Shown piece by piece: positions 19,030-26,529 of a stretch of DNA of 64,000 nt. Positions within the stretch are counted from its first letter, which is position 1. Each line of letters begins with the position of its first letter. This stretch comes from Sediminivirga luteola (GTDB lineage: Bacteria; Actinomycetota; Actinomycetes; Actinomycetales; Brevibacteriaceae). The notes under the pieces are model-generated. The model had not been told where the DNA came from. It searched no databases and worked only from the letters and a program-made list of their open reading frames with translations. Both the position numbers and the translations under genes were made by a program. The DNA is taken from NCBI RefSeq assembly GCF_014639315.1, contig NZ_BMFY01000003.1, positions 280,040 through 344,039 on the forward strand, given 5' to 3'.

Positions 19030-19992
19030 GTGCGGACTCGCATCCTGGGTGCCGTCGCGGCCGTGGCTCTCGTGCTGAGCGGCTGCGGCTCGGACGACAC
19101 CGACGCCTCGCCCGAAGCGGAACAGCCGACCCCCATCGCCGTCGAGGACGCCAGCTCCACCTCGCTGGACGAGGTGACCGTCGAAGGCGAGCCCGGCGAA
19201 CGGCCGGAGGTGAGCTTCGAGGCGCCGCTCGTGATCGAGGGCTCCGAGCACACCGTGGTCCATGAGGGCGATGGCGACAACGTCGGCGAGAACCAGCAGG
19301 TGACCGCCAATATGACGCTCGTGAGCGGGAACACCGGCGAGGAGCTGTCCTCCTCGTACGAGACGGGCCAGCCCTCCGGCTTCCCCACCGACACCGAGCA
19401 GATCAGCCAGAGCCTCTACGACGCCGTGATGGAGGTGCCGGTGGGCAGCCGCGTGCTGCTCAGCTACAACGGCCCGGCCCGTCAGGGCGAGGTCACCCAG
19501 ACGCTCATTTACGTCATCGACATCACCGGTGCCGAGGAGATCCCGGAGCCGTTGAGCCGCGCCGAGGGCGAAGAGGTCGATCCGGTCGAGGGCCTGCCAG
19601 AGGTCAGCCGGGGCGAGGACGGCCAGCCGAGCATCTCCACCCCGGAGGGCGATGCGCCGGGCGAGCTGACCGTGGAGCCGACCATCCAGGGCGATGGCCC
19701 GGAGATCACCGAGGGTCAGACGGTCACGGTGCACTACACCGGCTGGCTGTGGGACGGCGGCGAGCAATTCGACAGCAGCTGGGAGCGCGGCGAGCCGTTC
19801 GTCGTCCAGGACGTGCCCAACGGCCCCGTCATCGAGGGCTGGAACCAGGCGCTGCTGGGCCAGAACGTCGGCAGCCAGATCCTGGTGGTCATCCCGCCGG
19901 AGCAGGGCTACGGCGAGGCGGGCGCGGGGGAGAACATCCCGCCGAACGCCACGCTCGTCTTCGTGATCGACATCCTCTCCAGCGTCGGCTGA
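19030..19992 (+). CDS. FKBP-type peptidyl-prolyl isomerase lipoprotein
   Basis: A 320-residue secreted isomerase. The signal peptide ends in the lipobox LSGC with Cys at 19, followed by an acidic linker. A divergent FKBP-like domain spans about 55-170 and lacks most aromatic active-site residues. A canonical FKBP domain at about 218-320 contains VTVHYTGWLWDGGEQFDSSW and VIPPEQGYGEAG. It should catalyse proline isomerisation during extracytoplasmic folding. GGAAGGAC before the GTG at 19030 supports this start. Its place directly downstream of pafA is the usual one in actinobacteria. Confidence 0.9.
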   Translation: MRTRILGAVAAVALVLSGCGSDDTDASPEAEQPTPIAVEDASSTSLDEVTVEGEPGERPEVSFEAPLVIEGSEHTVVHEGDGDNVGENQQVTANMTLVSGNTGEELSSSYETGQPSGFPTDTEQISQSLYDAVMEVPVGSRVLLSYNGPARQGEVTQTLIYVIDITGAEEIPEPLSRAEGEEVDPVEGLPEVSRGEDGQPSISTPEGDAPGELTVEPTIQGDGPEITEGQTVTVHYTGWLWDGGEQFDSSWERGEPFVVQDVPNGPVIEGWNQALLGQNVGSQILVVIPPEQGYGEAGAGENIPPNATLVFVIDILSSVG

Positions 19993-20006
19993 GCCGGCGT
20001 GAGCGC

Positions 20007-20050
20007 CTCACATCAGCCATATGTGAGCGGAACCTGAGCCATAGCTCAGG
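20007..20050 (+). terminator. Two tandem hairpins between the FKBP genes
   Basis: CTCACAT/ATGTGAG (20007-20027) and CCTGAGC/GCTCAGG (20033-20050, 4-base loop) form adjacent perfect 7-bp stems. They lie between the two FKBP genes. They may attenuate read-through or protect the upstream mRNA. There is no U-run after the second stem. Confidence 0.35.
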
Positions 20051-20110
20051 CCCATGTCTGAAGCCCATATCGCGGGCGGCGACGTCCCGCCCGCGCAGAA
20101 AGGAGCGCCC

Positions 20111-20491
20111 GTGAGCCCCGAGCGCAGCAAGCCCCAGATCGATTTCCCCGGCGAACAGCCGCCGGCCGAACTCCAGATCACCGATGAGATCGTCGGTGAC
20201 GGCCCCGAAGCAAAGGCCGGCGATACGATCTCCGCGCACTACGTGGGCGTGGCCTTCTCCACCGGTGAGGAGTTCGACGCCTCCTGGAACCGCGGTCAGC
20301 CGCTCGAGTTCACCCTGGGGGTGGGCATGGTCATCGCCGGCTGGGACCAGGGCATGCAGGGGATGAAAGTGGGCGGCCGGCGGAAGCTGGTCATCCCGCC
20401 CCACCTGGCCTACGGCGACCGCGGCGCCGGCGGCGTCATCGCCCCGGGCGAGACGCTGATCTTCGTCGTGGATCTCGTCGCAGTCCGCTAA
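20111..20491 (+). CDS. Small cytoplasmic FKBP-type peptidyl-prolyl isomerase
   Basis: A 126-residue single-domain FKBP with no signal peptide. The GTG at 20111 is chosen because AAGGAG lies 6 bases upstream and the protein then begins like its relatives (VSPERSKPQIDFPG). An upstream ATG at 20054 would add 19 residues without similarity to the family. Active-site signatures are ISAHYVGVAFSTGEEFDASW (about 40-59), GMVIAGWDQGMQGM (about 74-87) and IPPHLAYGDRG. The predicted role is proline isomerisation or chaperone activity in the cytoplasm. Confidence 0.9.
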   Translation: MSPERSKPQIDFPGEQPPAELQITDEIVGDGPEAKAGDTISAHYVGVAFSTGEEFDASWNRGQPLEFTLGVGMVIAGWDQGMQGMKVGGRRKLVIPPHLAYGDRGAGGVIAPGETLIFVVDLVAVR

Positions 20492-20537
20492 GGCGCCCGC
20501 CGCTGCCGGCGGCACTCGTGCACTCCGGTTCGACCTG

Positions 20538-20657
20538 GTGGACGGGCGCCGCTATCTGGTCAGTGTCGGCGACGATGAGTCCGCCGCCGGCCGGATCGTG
20601 GCGGCGTTGGACGAGGACGGCTCCGCAGCGCCGTCGAATGCGCCGATCTGTCGCTGA
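20538..20657 (+). pseudogene. Short orphan coding remnant after the FKBP gene
   Basis: One frame from about 20472 to the TGA at 20655-20657 reads like protein: RFDLVDGRRYLVSVGDDESA, then a short helix-like tail. It has no ATG, GTG or TTG before the GTG at 20538, because a TGA lies in frame at 20457. It could be the start of a degraded gene or a very small protein begun at GTG 20538 (39 residues). No ribosome binding site is evident. The product is not recognised. Confidence 0.25.
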
Positions 20658-20664
20658 GCCGGCC

Positions 20665-21657
20665 CTAGAGATCGATCCGCGTGAGCCGTTCACCGTGGCG
20701 GGCACGGATGGTCACGGATGTCTCACGTCCGGGCGGCAACGCCCTGACTACGATGTGGCCGCCTCTGACGTCGTCCAATGCGCGTACGACGGCGGTGATG
20801 GTATCGGGAGGATGAGGACGAGCCCCGCCGTCGTCCAGCAGCGCCACCTCCACTCCGCGGGCTCGTGCACGCTGGGCGGCCTGAAGGACCTCTTCGGTCG
20901 CCAGCGCGCCTCCGCGGAGCCAGTCCCGCACCGCTGCCTCCGTCGCAAGCGCCTCACGTTTTTCCGCAGCGGTGAGAGAACCGCCGGAGGCCAGCCGCTC
21001 CAGCGTGTCCCCGGTGAGCGCGAGCAGGTGTTCCCGGCGCTCCCGCTGGACCCGCAGGGCGGCCGCAGCGCTCTCCTCGGCGCGGATCCGGAGCAGACCG
21101 GCCTCCTGCATCCGGCGGATCTCCGCCAGAGTCCGGTGCAGCAACACGGTGAACAGCGTGACCACCAGCAGCAGGCCGGCGTGCCGGAGCACGAATCCCG
21201 CCGCGTCCCCGGGACCGCGGCCGGCCCAGAGCGCCCACCCTGTGGTGAGACCGGCATGGATCGCGAAGCCCAGCCACGCCCAGGCTGTGCGGCCGCGCAG
21301 CGCCACCACGAACAGCAGGACCGTCACGGCGCTCCAGAACCACGACGACCATCCCGGCCAGCCCCGCACGGGCAGATTCCATGCCAGGAGCGACACCACC
21401 GTGGTGAGACCGAGCACCCCGAAGGTCAGCGGCAGCGGATAGGGGTCGGGTGCGGGCCGCAACACGAGCACGGCCCCGGCCGTGACCAGGACGAGGCCCG
21501 CCAGCGCCGCGGCCGGCGAGCGGACCTCGCCGAGCGTGATCACGGCGTTGAGCGCATTGGAGGCCGTGAACACCGCCAGGACGAGATAGGCCGGCCAGCT
21601 GGTCAATCCCAGTAGGCGCGTGGCGCCGCGCGGCCCGGTCACGGCGCCTGCCAGCAC
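20665..21657 (-). CDS. Membrane protein with a degenerate sensor-kinase-like C-terminus
   Basis: A 330-residue protein with about five transmembrane helices in the first 180 residues, then a coiled-coil/helical linker. The C-terminal segment (about 205-330) resembles the dimerisation helix and the start of a histidine-kinase ATPase domain (VRALDDVRGGHIVVRALPPG). It stops before any G1 or G2 box and has no N-box Asn, so it should not bind ATP in the normal way. It overlaps the true kinase gene by 19 bases and lies last in the regulator-kinase-companion operon. It may be a partner or decoy sensor. The exact function is unknown. Confidence 0.65.
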   Translation of the reverse strand: MLAGAVTGPRGATRLLGLTSWPAYLVLAVFTASNALNAVITLGEVRSPAAALAGLVLVTAGAVLVLRPAPDPYPLPLTFGVLGLTTVVSLLAWNLPVRGWPGWSSWFWSAVTVLLFVVALRGRTAWAWLGFAIHAGLTTGWALWAGRGPGDAAGFVLRHAGLLLVVTLFTVLLHRTLAEIRRMQEAGLLRIRAEESAAAALRVQRERREHLLALTGDTLERLASGGSLTAAEKREALATEAAVRDWLRGGALATEEVLQAAQRARARGVEVALLDDGGARPHPPDTITAVVRALDDVRGGHIVVRALPPGRETSVTIRARHGERLTRIDL

Positions 21658-22832
21658 ACATCGACGACAGTGCCCCGGCCGGGCGCGCTGCGCACGGAAG
21701 CCGAGCCGCCCGGAAGCGCCGACATCCGCTCCAGTACGCTCACCCGGAGCCCCAGCCGCTCACTGGGGACGGCGGCCGGCTCGAAGCCGGTTCCCTCGTC
21801 CTCGATGCGCACGCGGAGCCAGGCGGCTTCCCCGGAACGGCCTCGGACATGCACCCGGCGGGCCGCGTCGCCGGCATGACGGCAGCTGTTGCGCACTGCT
21901 TCCGTCGTTGCCTCCACCAGCGCAGCCGCGGCCTCCGGCGGCAGGAACAGGTGTTCCGGCACCCGGGCGTGCCATTCGAATCCCGCCGGGACCGCGTCGC
22001 GGATCCGCGCGGCCGCCTCGCGCGCCGGCACCGGATCACCCGGTCCCGCGGGTGAGTCGTGCAGGAGTTCCAGCGCCGTCCGGGCGCTGGCCGGCACCTG
22101 ATCCTGTACTGCGGGATCGCCCCTGCCCGCCGCCAGGAGAACGGCCAGGACATGGTCGTGCACGAGCGCATCCAGGCGGATCCGCTGACGGTGCTCACTG
22201 CTCAGCCGGGCCTCCCGGGCGGTGGCGGCACGGGCCACCGCGGCGGACCGGTCCAGCTCCCGCCCGCCGGCCAGAGCGCCCTGGATCAGAGCGAGGAACA
22301 CGGCGGCGAAGGTGAAAGCGAACACGGCATCCTGGACGGCGACGATCCAGCCGAGGACGGGTGCGGTGGCATGACGTAGCAGGCCGGTGGCCACCGACAG
22401 GATGCCGAGGTAGGACCACGCCGCTGGGGGAGACCACAGCAGGCCCGCCGCGGCCGCCGGGATGGTCAGGATGCTGTAGGGCCAGGGCGCCGGCTGAGGC
22501 ATCTGCGGTGCGGTCATGAGCGGCAGCCACAGGACGATCGCCAGCAGCACCAGTAAGCAGTACACGGCGGTGAGCGCCAGCGGGACGGCGGTGTGGCGGT
22601 GGCCGCGCAATGCCAGCAGACCGGCGAGCGGCGGCAGCGCCGCGCAGAGCGCGTACAACACCGTGCCGAAGACGTGGAGCCGCTCGAGCTGCCCGCCGGC
22701 AGCGCCGAGGCCGAGGGCGGTGTACACGAGGGAGGCGACCCCCAGGCCGGTCATCAGCGTGGCGCGCAGCCGCTCGGTGGCCGGCCCGCCGGGGCGGGGC
22801 ATGCCGGAACGGAACCTGCCCGGGCGCGTCAT
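21639..22832 (-). CDS. Two-component sensor histidine kinase
   Basis: A 397-residue membrane kinase. About six transmembrane helices lie in residues 25-205. The dimerisation region includes LDALVHDHVLAVLLAA (about 222-237), whose His-Asp pair is the likely phosphoacceptor. The HATPase_c domain (about 285-397) has the N-box EAVRNSCRHA, the G1 box EDEGTGF and a G2-like GLRVSVLERM. The architecture fits NarL-type partners. Its start overlaps the stop of the response regulator by 4 bases (ATGA), so the pair is coupled. The signal is unknown; the multi-helix sensor suggests a membrane-associated cue. Confidence 0.85.
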   Translation of the reverse strand: MTRPGRFRSGMPRPGGPATERLRATLMTGLGVASLVYTALGLGAAGGQLERLHVFGTVLYALCAALPPLAGLLALRGHRHTAVPLALTAVYCLLVLLAIVLWLPLMTAPQMPQPAPWPYSILTIPAAAAGLLWSPPAAWSYLGILSVATGLLRHATAPVLGWIVAVQDAVFAFTFAAVFLALIQGALAGGRELDRSAAVARAATAREARLSSEHRQRIRLDALVHDHVLAVLLAAGRGDPAVQDQVPASARTALELLHDSPAGPGDPVPAREAAARIRDAVPAGFEWHARVPEHLFLPPEAAAALVEATTEAVRNSCRHAGDAARRVHVRGRSGEAAWLRVRIEDEGTGFEPAAVPSERLGLRVSVLERMSALPGGSASVRSAPGRGTVVDVCWQAP

Positions 22833-23461
22833 GCCCCGTCGCCGAGGAGGCGGTCTTCGAGCGCGCGGTGGTACAGGTCCACCCGGCTGGCGGCCTGCCG
22901 GCCCGCTTGGGCGTACTTGGCCCTGATCCGGCTGATGTAATTGGCGACGGTCGCAGGGGTGAGCCCGGTCAGGCGCGCCACCGTCTTGGCGGTCTCACCG
23001 GAGGCGTAGAGCGCCAGGATCTCCCGCTCACGGGGACTCAGGCCGGCATCCGCGAGGTGGGGATCCGCGTCGAGCGCCGCAGCCCATTCCAGCGAGGCCA
23101 CGGGGTTCCCGGCGAGAGCCTGCAGGACGGCGGAGAGGATCTCGGACTCCGGCAGGGACTTCGGGACGATGCCCAGCACATCGGCGCGTGCGGCCTCCCG
23201 CAGCAGGGCGGGGTTCTCCCCGGAGGTGAGGATCAGCACCGGCAGTCCCGCCTCCTGGAGCCGGGTGATGTTCCCCGTCACGCTGGAGCCGTCCGCCAGC
23301 CGCAGGTCCAGGACGGCCAGGGTGAGTGCCTGTGCCTGGCTGAGGAGGTCATCGACGGTCGCAGCACGCACCGACTCGACGCCGGCGTCGCGCAACAGCC
23401 CCGTCAGCCCGAGCGCGATCAGACCGTGGTCCTCCACGATCCCCACTTTTCCGGATGCCAT
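22829..23461 (-). CDS. NarL/LuxR-family response regulator
   Basis: A 210-residue regulator. The receiver domain has the acidic pair ED at 10-11, the phosphoacceptor Asp52 in AVLDLRLADG, a conserved Thr near 81 (LILTSG) and Lys near 102 (VPKSL). The LuxR-type HTH (about 145-190) begins LSPREREILALYASG. The ATG at 23461 is chosen because AAAGG lies 7 bases upstream. An in-frame ATG at 23467 is too close to it. It probably controls genes around the divergent region to 23699, where the LPXTG protein starts. Confidence 0.88.
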   Translation of the reverse strand: MASGKVGIVEDHGLIALGLTGLLRDAGVESVRAATVDDLLSQAQALTLAVLDLRLADGSSVTGNITRLQEAGLPVLILTSGENPALLREAARADVLGIVPKSLPESEILSAVLQALAGNPVASLEWAAALDADPHLADAGLSPREREILALYASGETAKTVARLTGLTPATVANYISRIRAKYAQAGRQAASRVDLYHRALEDRLLGDGA

Positions 23462-23521
23462 CCGCATGCCTTTCTTTCGTGCCTTTCCCGTCATCACGGA
23501 AACCGAAGGAGGGCTTTTCGG

Positions 23522-23614
23522 ATGCCGGTGGTGAGAAAGTACATCTGCCGGCCCGAGTGCCGGCGCTCTTACTATGACACAGGAATTCGGCCTTTCTTCG
23601 CCCCTGCCGGATAG
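23522..23614 (+). CDS. Possible 30-residue small protein upstream of the LPXTG gene
   Basis: An ATG preceded at 8 bases by the strong ribosome binding site GAAGGAGGG (23505-23513) opens a 30-codon frame ending in TAG at 23612. The peptide is basic and aromatic, with two cysteines (YICRPEC). Third-position GC is about 70 per cent, lower than in neighbouring genes, which weakens the case. It lies in the 237-base divergent region between the response regulator and the surface protein. It could also be a leader peptide. GCCGGC repeats at 23547-23552 and 23559-23564 within it could instead be regulator half-sites. Confidence 0.25.
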   Translation: MPVVRKYICRPECRRSYYDTGIRPFFAPAG

Positions 23615-23698
23615 CGTGAGTTTCCCTTTTCCGCGGGCGAGAACGGGCGTCTTCGCGCTGCGGTCGCAGCATTGACGAAGAACAGTGGAAGGACGTAC

Positions 23699-24988
23699 AT
23701 GAAGTCGATTCGCCGCACGCTGGGCCCGGTTGCCGCAGGACTCACAGCCCTGGTGATCACCGGGTTCCCGGGGACCGCCGCGGTCGCGGGCACCTCGGAC
23801 CCCGCGGAGATCGTCTGGGGCGAGCCGCCCCAGAACATGGAAGTCACGCCGGCACTGAGCGCGGTTTCGGTGATTCCGGATGCGGACGGTTTCCAGCTCC
23901 GCTTTGATTACGGCCAGTCGGACATCCCGGGTATGCCGGGCGTGCATGCCTGGGGGCAGGTGGCGCTGGGCGTCTATCCCGGGACGCCGGAGGAGTTCCC
24001 GTTCGGGAGCGATGTCGTCACGGAACACGAATACGGAGTGATCGACGATCCTTTCCTGCTGGAGTACCCGGACGCCCCGTGGGAAGGCCAGGCCGGGACG
24101 ATCGACCGGCACATCCAGGTGGACCGGAGCACGCCGGTGACCGTCATGCTGTTCACCGCCCAAGCCTGCGACTGCGCCTTCAACCCCATCTTCACCGCCG
24201 GTGTCTCGCTGCCGGCGCTGGACTCCGGGCAGCCGGCCGCACCGGCCCTGGAGGCGTCCCCGGCCGGCGTCTATCCCGGCGAGACGGTGACGGCGCACGG
24301 GACCGGGTTCCCGGACGGCGACTGGGTGATCTCGGTCGAAGTCGCCGGCGAGGTGTTCGAACCGTTGCCGCCCCATCGGGTGGGCGAGCCGGTGGAGCTG
24401 GACGCCGAGGGAGGCTTCGAGGTCCGGTTCCTGGTGCCGGCCGGAGCCGCTCCGGGAACCTACCCGGAGGCGGTGCGGGCCGTCAGCGGTGCCGGTGAGC
24501 AGCTGACTGCCGGCCTGGAGATCCTGGCGCCGGTAGCTGTGCGGCCTGCCGCGCCGGTGCAGGACGGGAACGTCGTTACCATTCCGAGGGCCGAGGGCGT
24601 CGAGTACCGCGAGGCCGGGGGAGGAGTTCTGCTTCCGGGCGATATCAGCCTGCAGCGGGATCTGCGCGTCGTGGCAGTTCCGGGACGGGGCTTCGTCTTC
24701 GAGCCCGGTTCGGAAACGGAGTGGCTCTTCTCCTATCAGCCCGGCAGCGAGGGGACCGGCGATCCCGGAACCGGCAGCGAGGGCACGGGCGATCCCGGGA
24801 CCGGCACGGGGGACGGCTCCGGTTCTACCGGAGCGGCGGCCGATGGCTCACGGCCCGGCGCCGGTACCCTTCCGGCGACAGGAGCCGGGACGCAGAGCAC
24901 GATGGGAGCCGCGCTCGGCGGCGCGCTGGTCCTGGCGGGACTTGCGCTCGTACTGCTGAGCAGCCGTCGGCTGCGGCGCGTGCTCTGA
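23699..24988 (+). CDS. LPXTG-anchored secreted surface protein
   Basis: A 429-residue precursor. The signal peptide has KSIRR, a hydrophobic core and a likely cleavage after AVAG (about 31). A folded domain follows (about 32-175) with one CDC cysteine pair, then a bacterial Ig-like region (about 180-275). Next comes a Gly/Thr/Asp/Pro spacer with two 10-residue repeats (GSEGTGDPGT). The sorting signal LPATG at 391-395 is followed by a hydrophobic helix and the RRLRRVL tail. A sortase should link it to peptidoglycan; none is encoded in the window. GGAAGGAC fixes the start. The domain function is unrecognised. It is divergent from the two-component operon, which may regulate it. Confidence 0.82.
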   Translation: MKSIRRTLGPVAAGLTALVITGFPGTAAVAGTSDPAEIVWGEPPQNMEVTPALSAVSVIPDADGFQLRFDYGQSDIPGMPGVHAWGQVALGVYPGTPEEFPFGSDVVTEHEYGVIDDPFLLEYPDAPWEGQAGTIDRHIQVDRSTPVTVMLFTAQACDCAFNPIFTAGVSLPALDSGQPAAPALEASPAGVYPGETVTAHGTGFPDGDWVISVEVAGEVFEPLPPHRVGEPVELDAEGGFEVRFLVPAGAAPGTYPEAVRAVSGAGEQLTAGLEILAPVAVRPAAPVQDGNVVTIPRAEGVEYREAGGGVLLPGDISLQRDLRVVAVPGRGFVFEPGSETEWLFSYQPGSEGTGDPGTGSEGTGDPGTGTGDGSGSTGAAADGSRPGAGTLPATGAGTQSTMGAALGGALVLAGLALVLLSSRRLRRVL

Positions 24989-24993
24989 ATCCC

Positions 24994-25008
24994 CGCGGAG
25001 TCTCCGCG
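24994..25008. terminator. Short hairpin between LPXTG and methyltransferase genes
   Basis: CGCGGA/TCCGCG form a 6-bp stem with a 3-base loop in the 32-base convergent gap. It is weak and has no T-run. Confidence 0.3.
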
Positions 25009-25020
25009 AGGCGTTCCTGT

Positions 25021-25686
25021 CTAGGCGTGTGGCGACGGCACCCGCAGCACGCACAGTCGGCAGCTGATCCCGCCCTTGACGTGGTAGGGCCGTTCCTCCA
25101 CCGAGCGACGCTCGGCGAGCCCCGCGGCGAACAGCCGGTCGAGTTCGGCGCGGTACCCGCCGTCCTCCCAGACGGCGGAGTGCACCGAAGCGACGATCAC
25201 GCCGCCGGGGCGCACCAGGCGGATGAACTCCGCGAACGCGGCCGGGCCCACGTGTCCGCCGGTGAGGGTGCCGGTGCAGATGAGCGCGTCATAGGAATCA
25301 CCGGGGAGTTCAAGGGGCCGGGTCAGATCGCCCGTGCTGAGGCTCCGGTAGACACCCCGGCGGCGAGCCTGTTCCAGCATGCCGGGGGAGAGGTCCACGC
25401 CGTCGATGCCGCCCAGCTCCAGTCCGAGCCTGGCGGCGGCCGCCGTCAGCTCGGCGCCGGCCAGACCGGTGCCGCAACCGGCGTCGAGGACGACCGGCCG
25501 TGCGGGACCCAGGTCCAGTAGCGCACGGGCAAGCTGCTCGCCAGCCAGCTGCGGCGCGATATAGCCGAGGTCCTGGAGGGTGTCATCGTCGTAGCTGGCG
25601 GCCCACTCGTCATAGGCGCGGCGCGCCTCCTCAGGACCGCTGAGCTGGTAGATCCGGGCCAGTCTGACGTTGATGGGCTCATTCAT
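25021..25686 (-). CDS. Class I SAM-dependent methyltransferase
   Basis: A 221-residue methyltransferase of the methyltransferase-11/25 type. An N-terminal helix region containing ARRAYDEWAASYDDD precedes motif I VVLDAGCGTGLAGAEL (about 65-80). The acidic post-I residue is in GIDGVDLSPGML (about 93-104), motif II ALICTGTL is near 135 and LVRPGGVIVASVHS near 159. The substrate is unknown; the fold fits small-molecule or quinone-type methyl acceptors. It converges on the LPXTG gene and diverges from the ImuB C-terminal gene. Confidence 0.8.
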   Translation of the reverse strand: MNEPINVRLARIYQLSGPEEARRAYDEWAASYDDDTLQDLGYIAPQLAGEQLARALLDLGPARPVVLDAGCGTGLAGAELTAAAARLGLELGGIDGVDLSPGMLEQARRRGVYRSLSTGDLTRPLELPGDSYDALICTGTLTGGHVGPAAFAEFIRLVRPGGVIVASVHSAVWEDGGYRAELDRLFAAGLAERRSVEERPYHVKGGISCRLCVLRVPSPHA

Positions 25687-25708
25687 AGCCGGAACGCTCT
25701 CCTCGTCA

Positions 25709-25748
25709 CGGGGCTCGTCTCGATCTCGCTTTCGGGGCTCGTCTCGAT
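25709..25748. repeat. Direct repeat upstream of the ImuB C-terminal gene
   Basis: CGGGGCTCGTCTCGAT occurs at 25709-25724 and again at 25733-25748, a 24-base period. It lies in the 158-base divergent region, about 80 bases before the SOS box. It might be a binding site for a regulator or a relic of slippage. Confidence 0.45.
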
Positions 25749-25824
25749 TTCACCTTAGAGGAAGCGCGGCGGAGGCGGTGCCGTTCCGCCCCAGGGCCAT
25801 CGCCGGCATCGCCACTGTCCGTGT

Positions 25825-25840
25825 TCGAACATAGAATCGA
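25825..25840 (+). promoter_or_regulatory. LexA-type SOS box overlapping the -10 of the imuB-C/dnaE2 operon
   Basis: TCGAACATAGAATCGA matches the actinobacterial SOS consensus TCGAAC-N4-GTTCGA at 10 of 12 defined positions. It contains TAGAAT (25832-25837), a good -10 box that ends 7 bases before the ATG at 25845. LexA bound here would directly cover the promoter. Induction by DNA damage is therefore predicted for the ImuB C-terminal gene and dnaE2. Confidence 0.75.
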
Positions 25841-25844
25841 ACAC

Positions 25845-26432
25845 ATGACGAGCATGCCGCTGGGAGCCGAGGCACGGGGGGAGGTCCTCCCGGGCCGGCC
25901 GCTGCCCGGTTCCAGTGTGCTCCCGCCTGCTCAGACGGGCACCGCCAAGGTCAGCCGCGCGTTCACCCGGCTGCAGGGCAAGCACGGGCTGGAGGCGGTG
26001 CTGATGCCCGCACTGCAGGGCGGAAGGCTCCCGGAGGAGGAGAACCTCTGGACCCCCTGGCAGCATGCCCCGGAACCGGAACGAGGCCGCGACGCCACCT
26101 GGGAGGGGCGGTTGCCGGCGCCGCAGCCATTGCTGCTGCGGACGGTGCCGGCGGCACTGCTGGATTCGGACGGCCGGGACATCGGGGTGTCTCTCCGCTA
26201 TGGCCTGATGGGCCGGCCCCGATGGCTCTCCCTGCAGGAAGGCCCCTCACGGCGGGATCGGACCCGCAGCGAGGTGCGGGCCTGGTCCCGGAGCTGGCCG
26301 GTGGAGAGCCACTGGTGGGACCCCGGGGTCATACGCCGGCTGGCACGTCTTCAGGTGCTGCTGGACGACGGCCGCGGTCTGCTGCTCTACCGGGAGGACG
26401 GCCGCTGGCAGGTGGCGGGGTGCTATGAGTAG
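25845..26432 (+). CDS. ImuB C-terminal region as a stand-alone protein (split imuB)
   Basis: This 195-residue protein matches only the C-terminal third of actinobacterial ImuB, the catalytically inactive Y-family-like mutasome subunit. Landmarks are SRAFTRLQGKHGLEAVLMP (about 37-55), EGRLPAPQP (about 89-97) and the family's end, VRAWSRSWPVESHWWDP and DDGRGLLLYREDGRWQV. None of the polymerase-like core is present. That core is encoded separately at 35667-36788. In known ImuB proteins this region binds ImuA' and DnaE2, so it could still recruit the polymerase encoded next. A -10 box inside an SOS box lies 7 bases before the ATG, suggesting a leaderless, damage-inducible mRNA. A single TAG at 26430 separates it from the dnaE2 frame. 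Confidence 0.85.
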   Translation: MTSMPLGAEARGEVLPGRPLPGSSVLPPAQTGTAKVSRAFTRLQGKHGLEAVLMPALQGGRLPEEENLWTPWQHAPEPERGRDATWEGRLPAPQPLLLRTVPAALLDSDGRDIGVSLRYGLMGRPRWLSLQEGPSRRDRTRSEVRAWSRSWPVESHWWDPGVIRRLARLQVLLDDGRGLLLYREDGRWQVAGCYE

Positions 26433-26475
26433 GAAACCCTGGACGCCTCACGTCGGCAGCAGCGGAAGCGCGGCC

Positions 26476-26529
26476 ATGAGCGTGGACATGGGCATGGACA
26501 TGGATATGGATATGGACGCCGCGCCATGA
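26476..26529 (+). CDS. Met-Asp-rich 17-codon leader ORF overlapping dnaE2
   Basis: From ATG 26476 the frame encodes a 17-residue peptide (MSVDMGMDMDMDMDAAP). It stops at TGA 26527-26529, overlapping the dnaE2 start as ATGA. ATGGAC/ATGGAT hexamers repeat through it. It could be a coupling leader for dnaE2, or simply a repeat between genes. No clear ribosome binding site precedes it. Confidence 0.3.
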   Translation: MSVDMGMDMDMDMDAAP

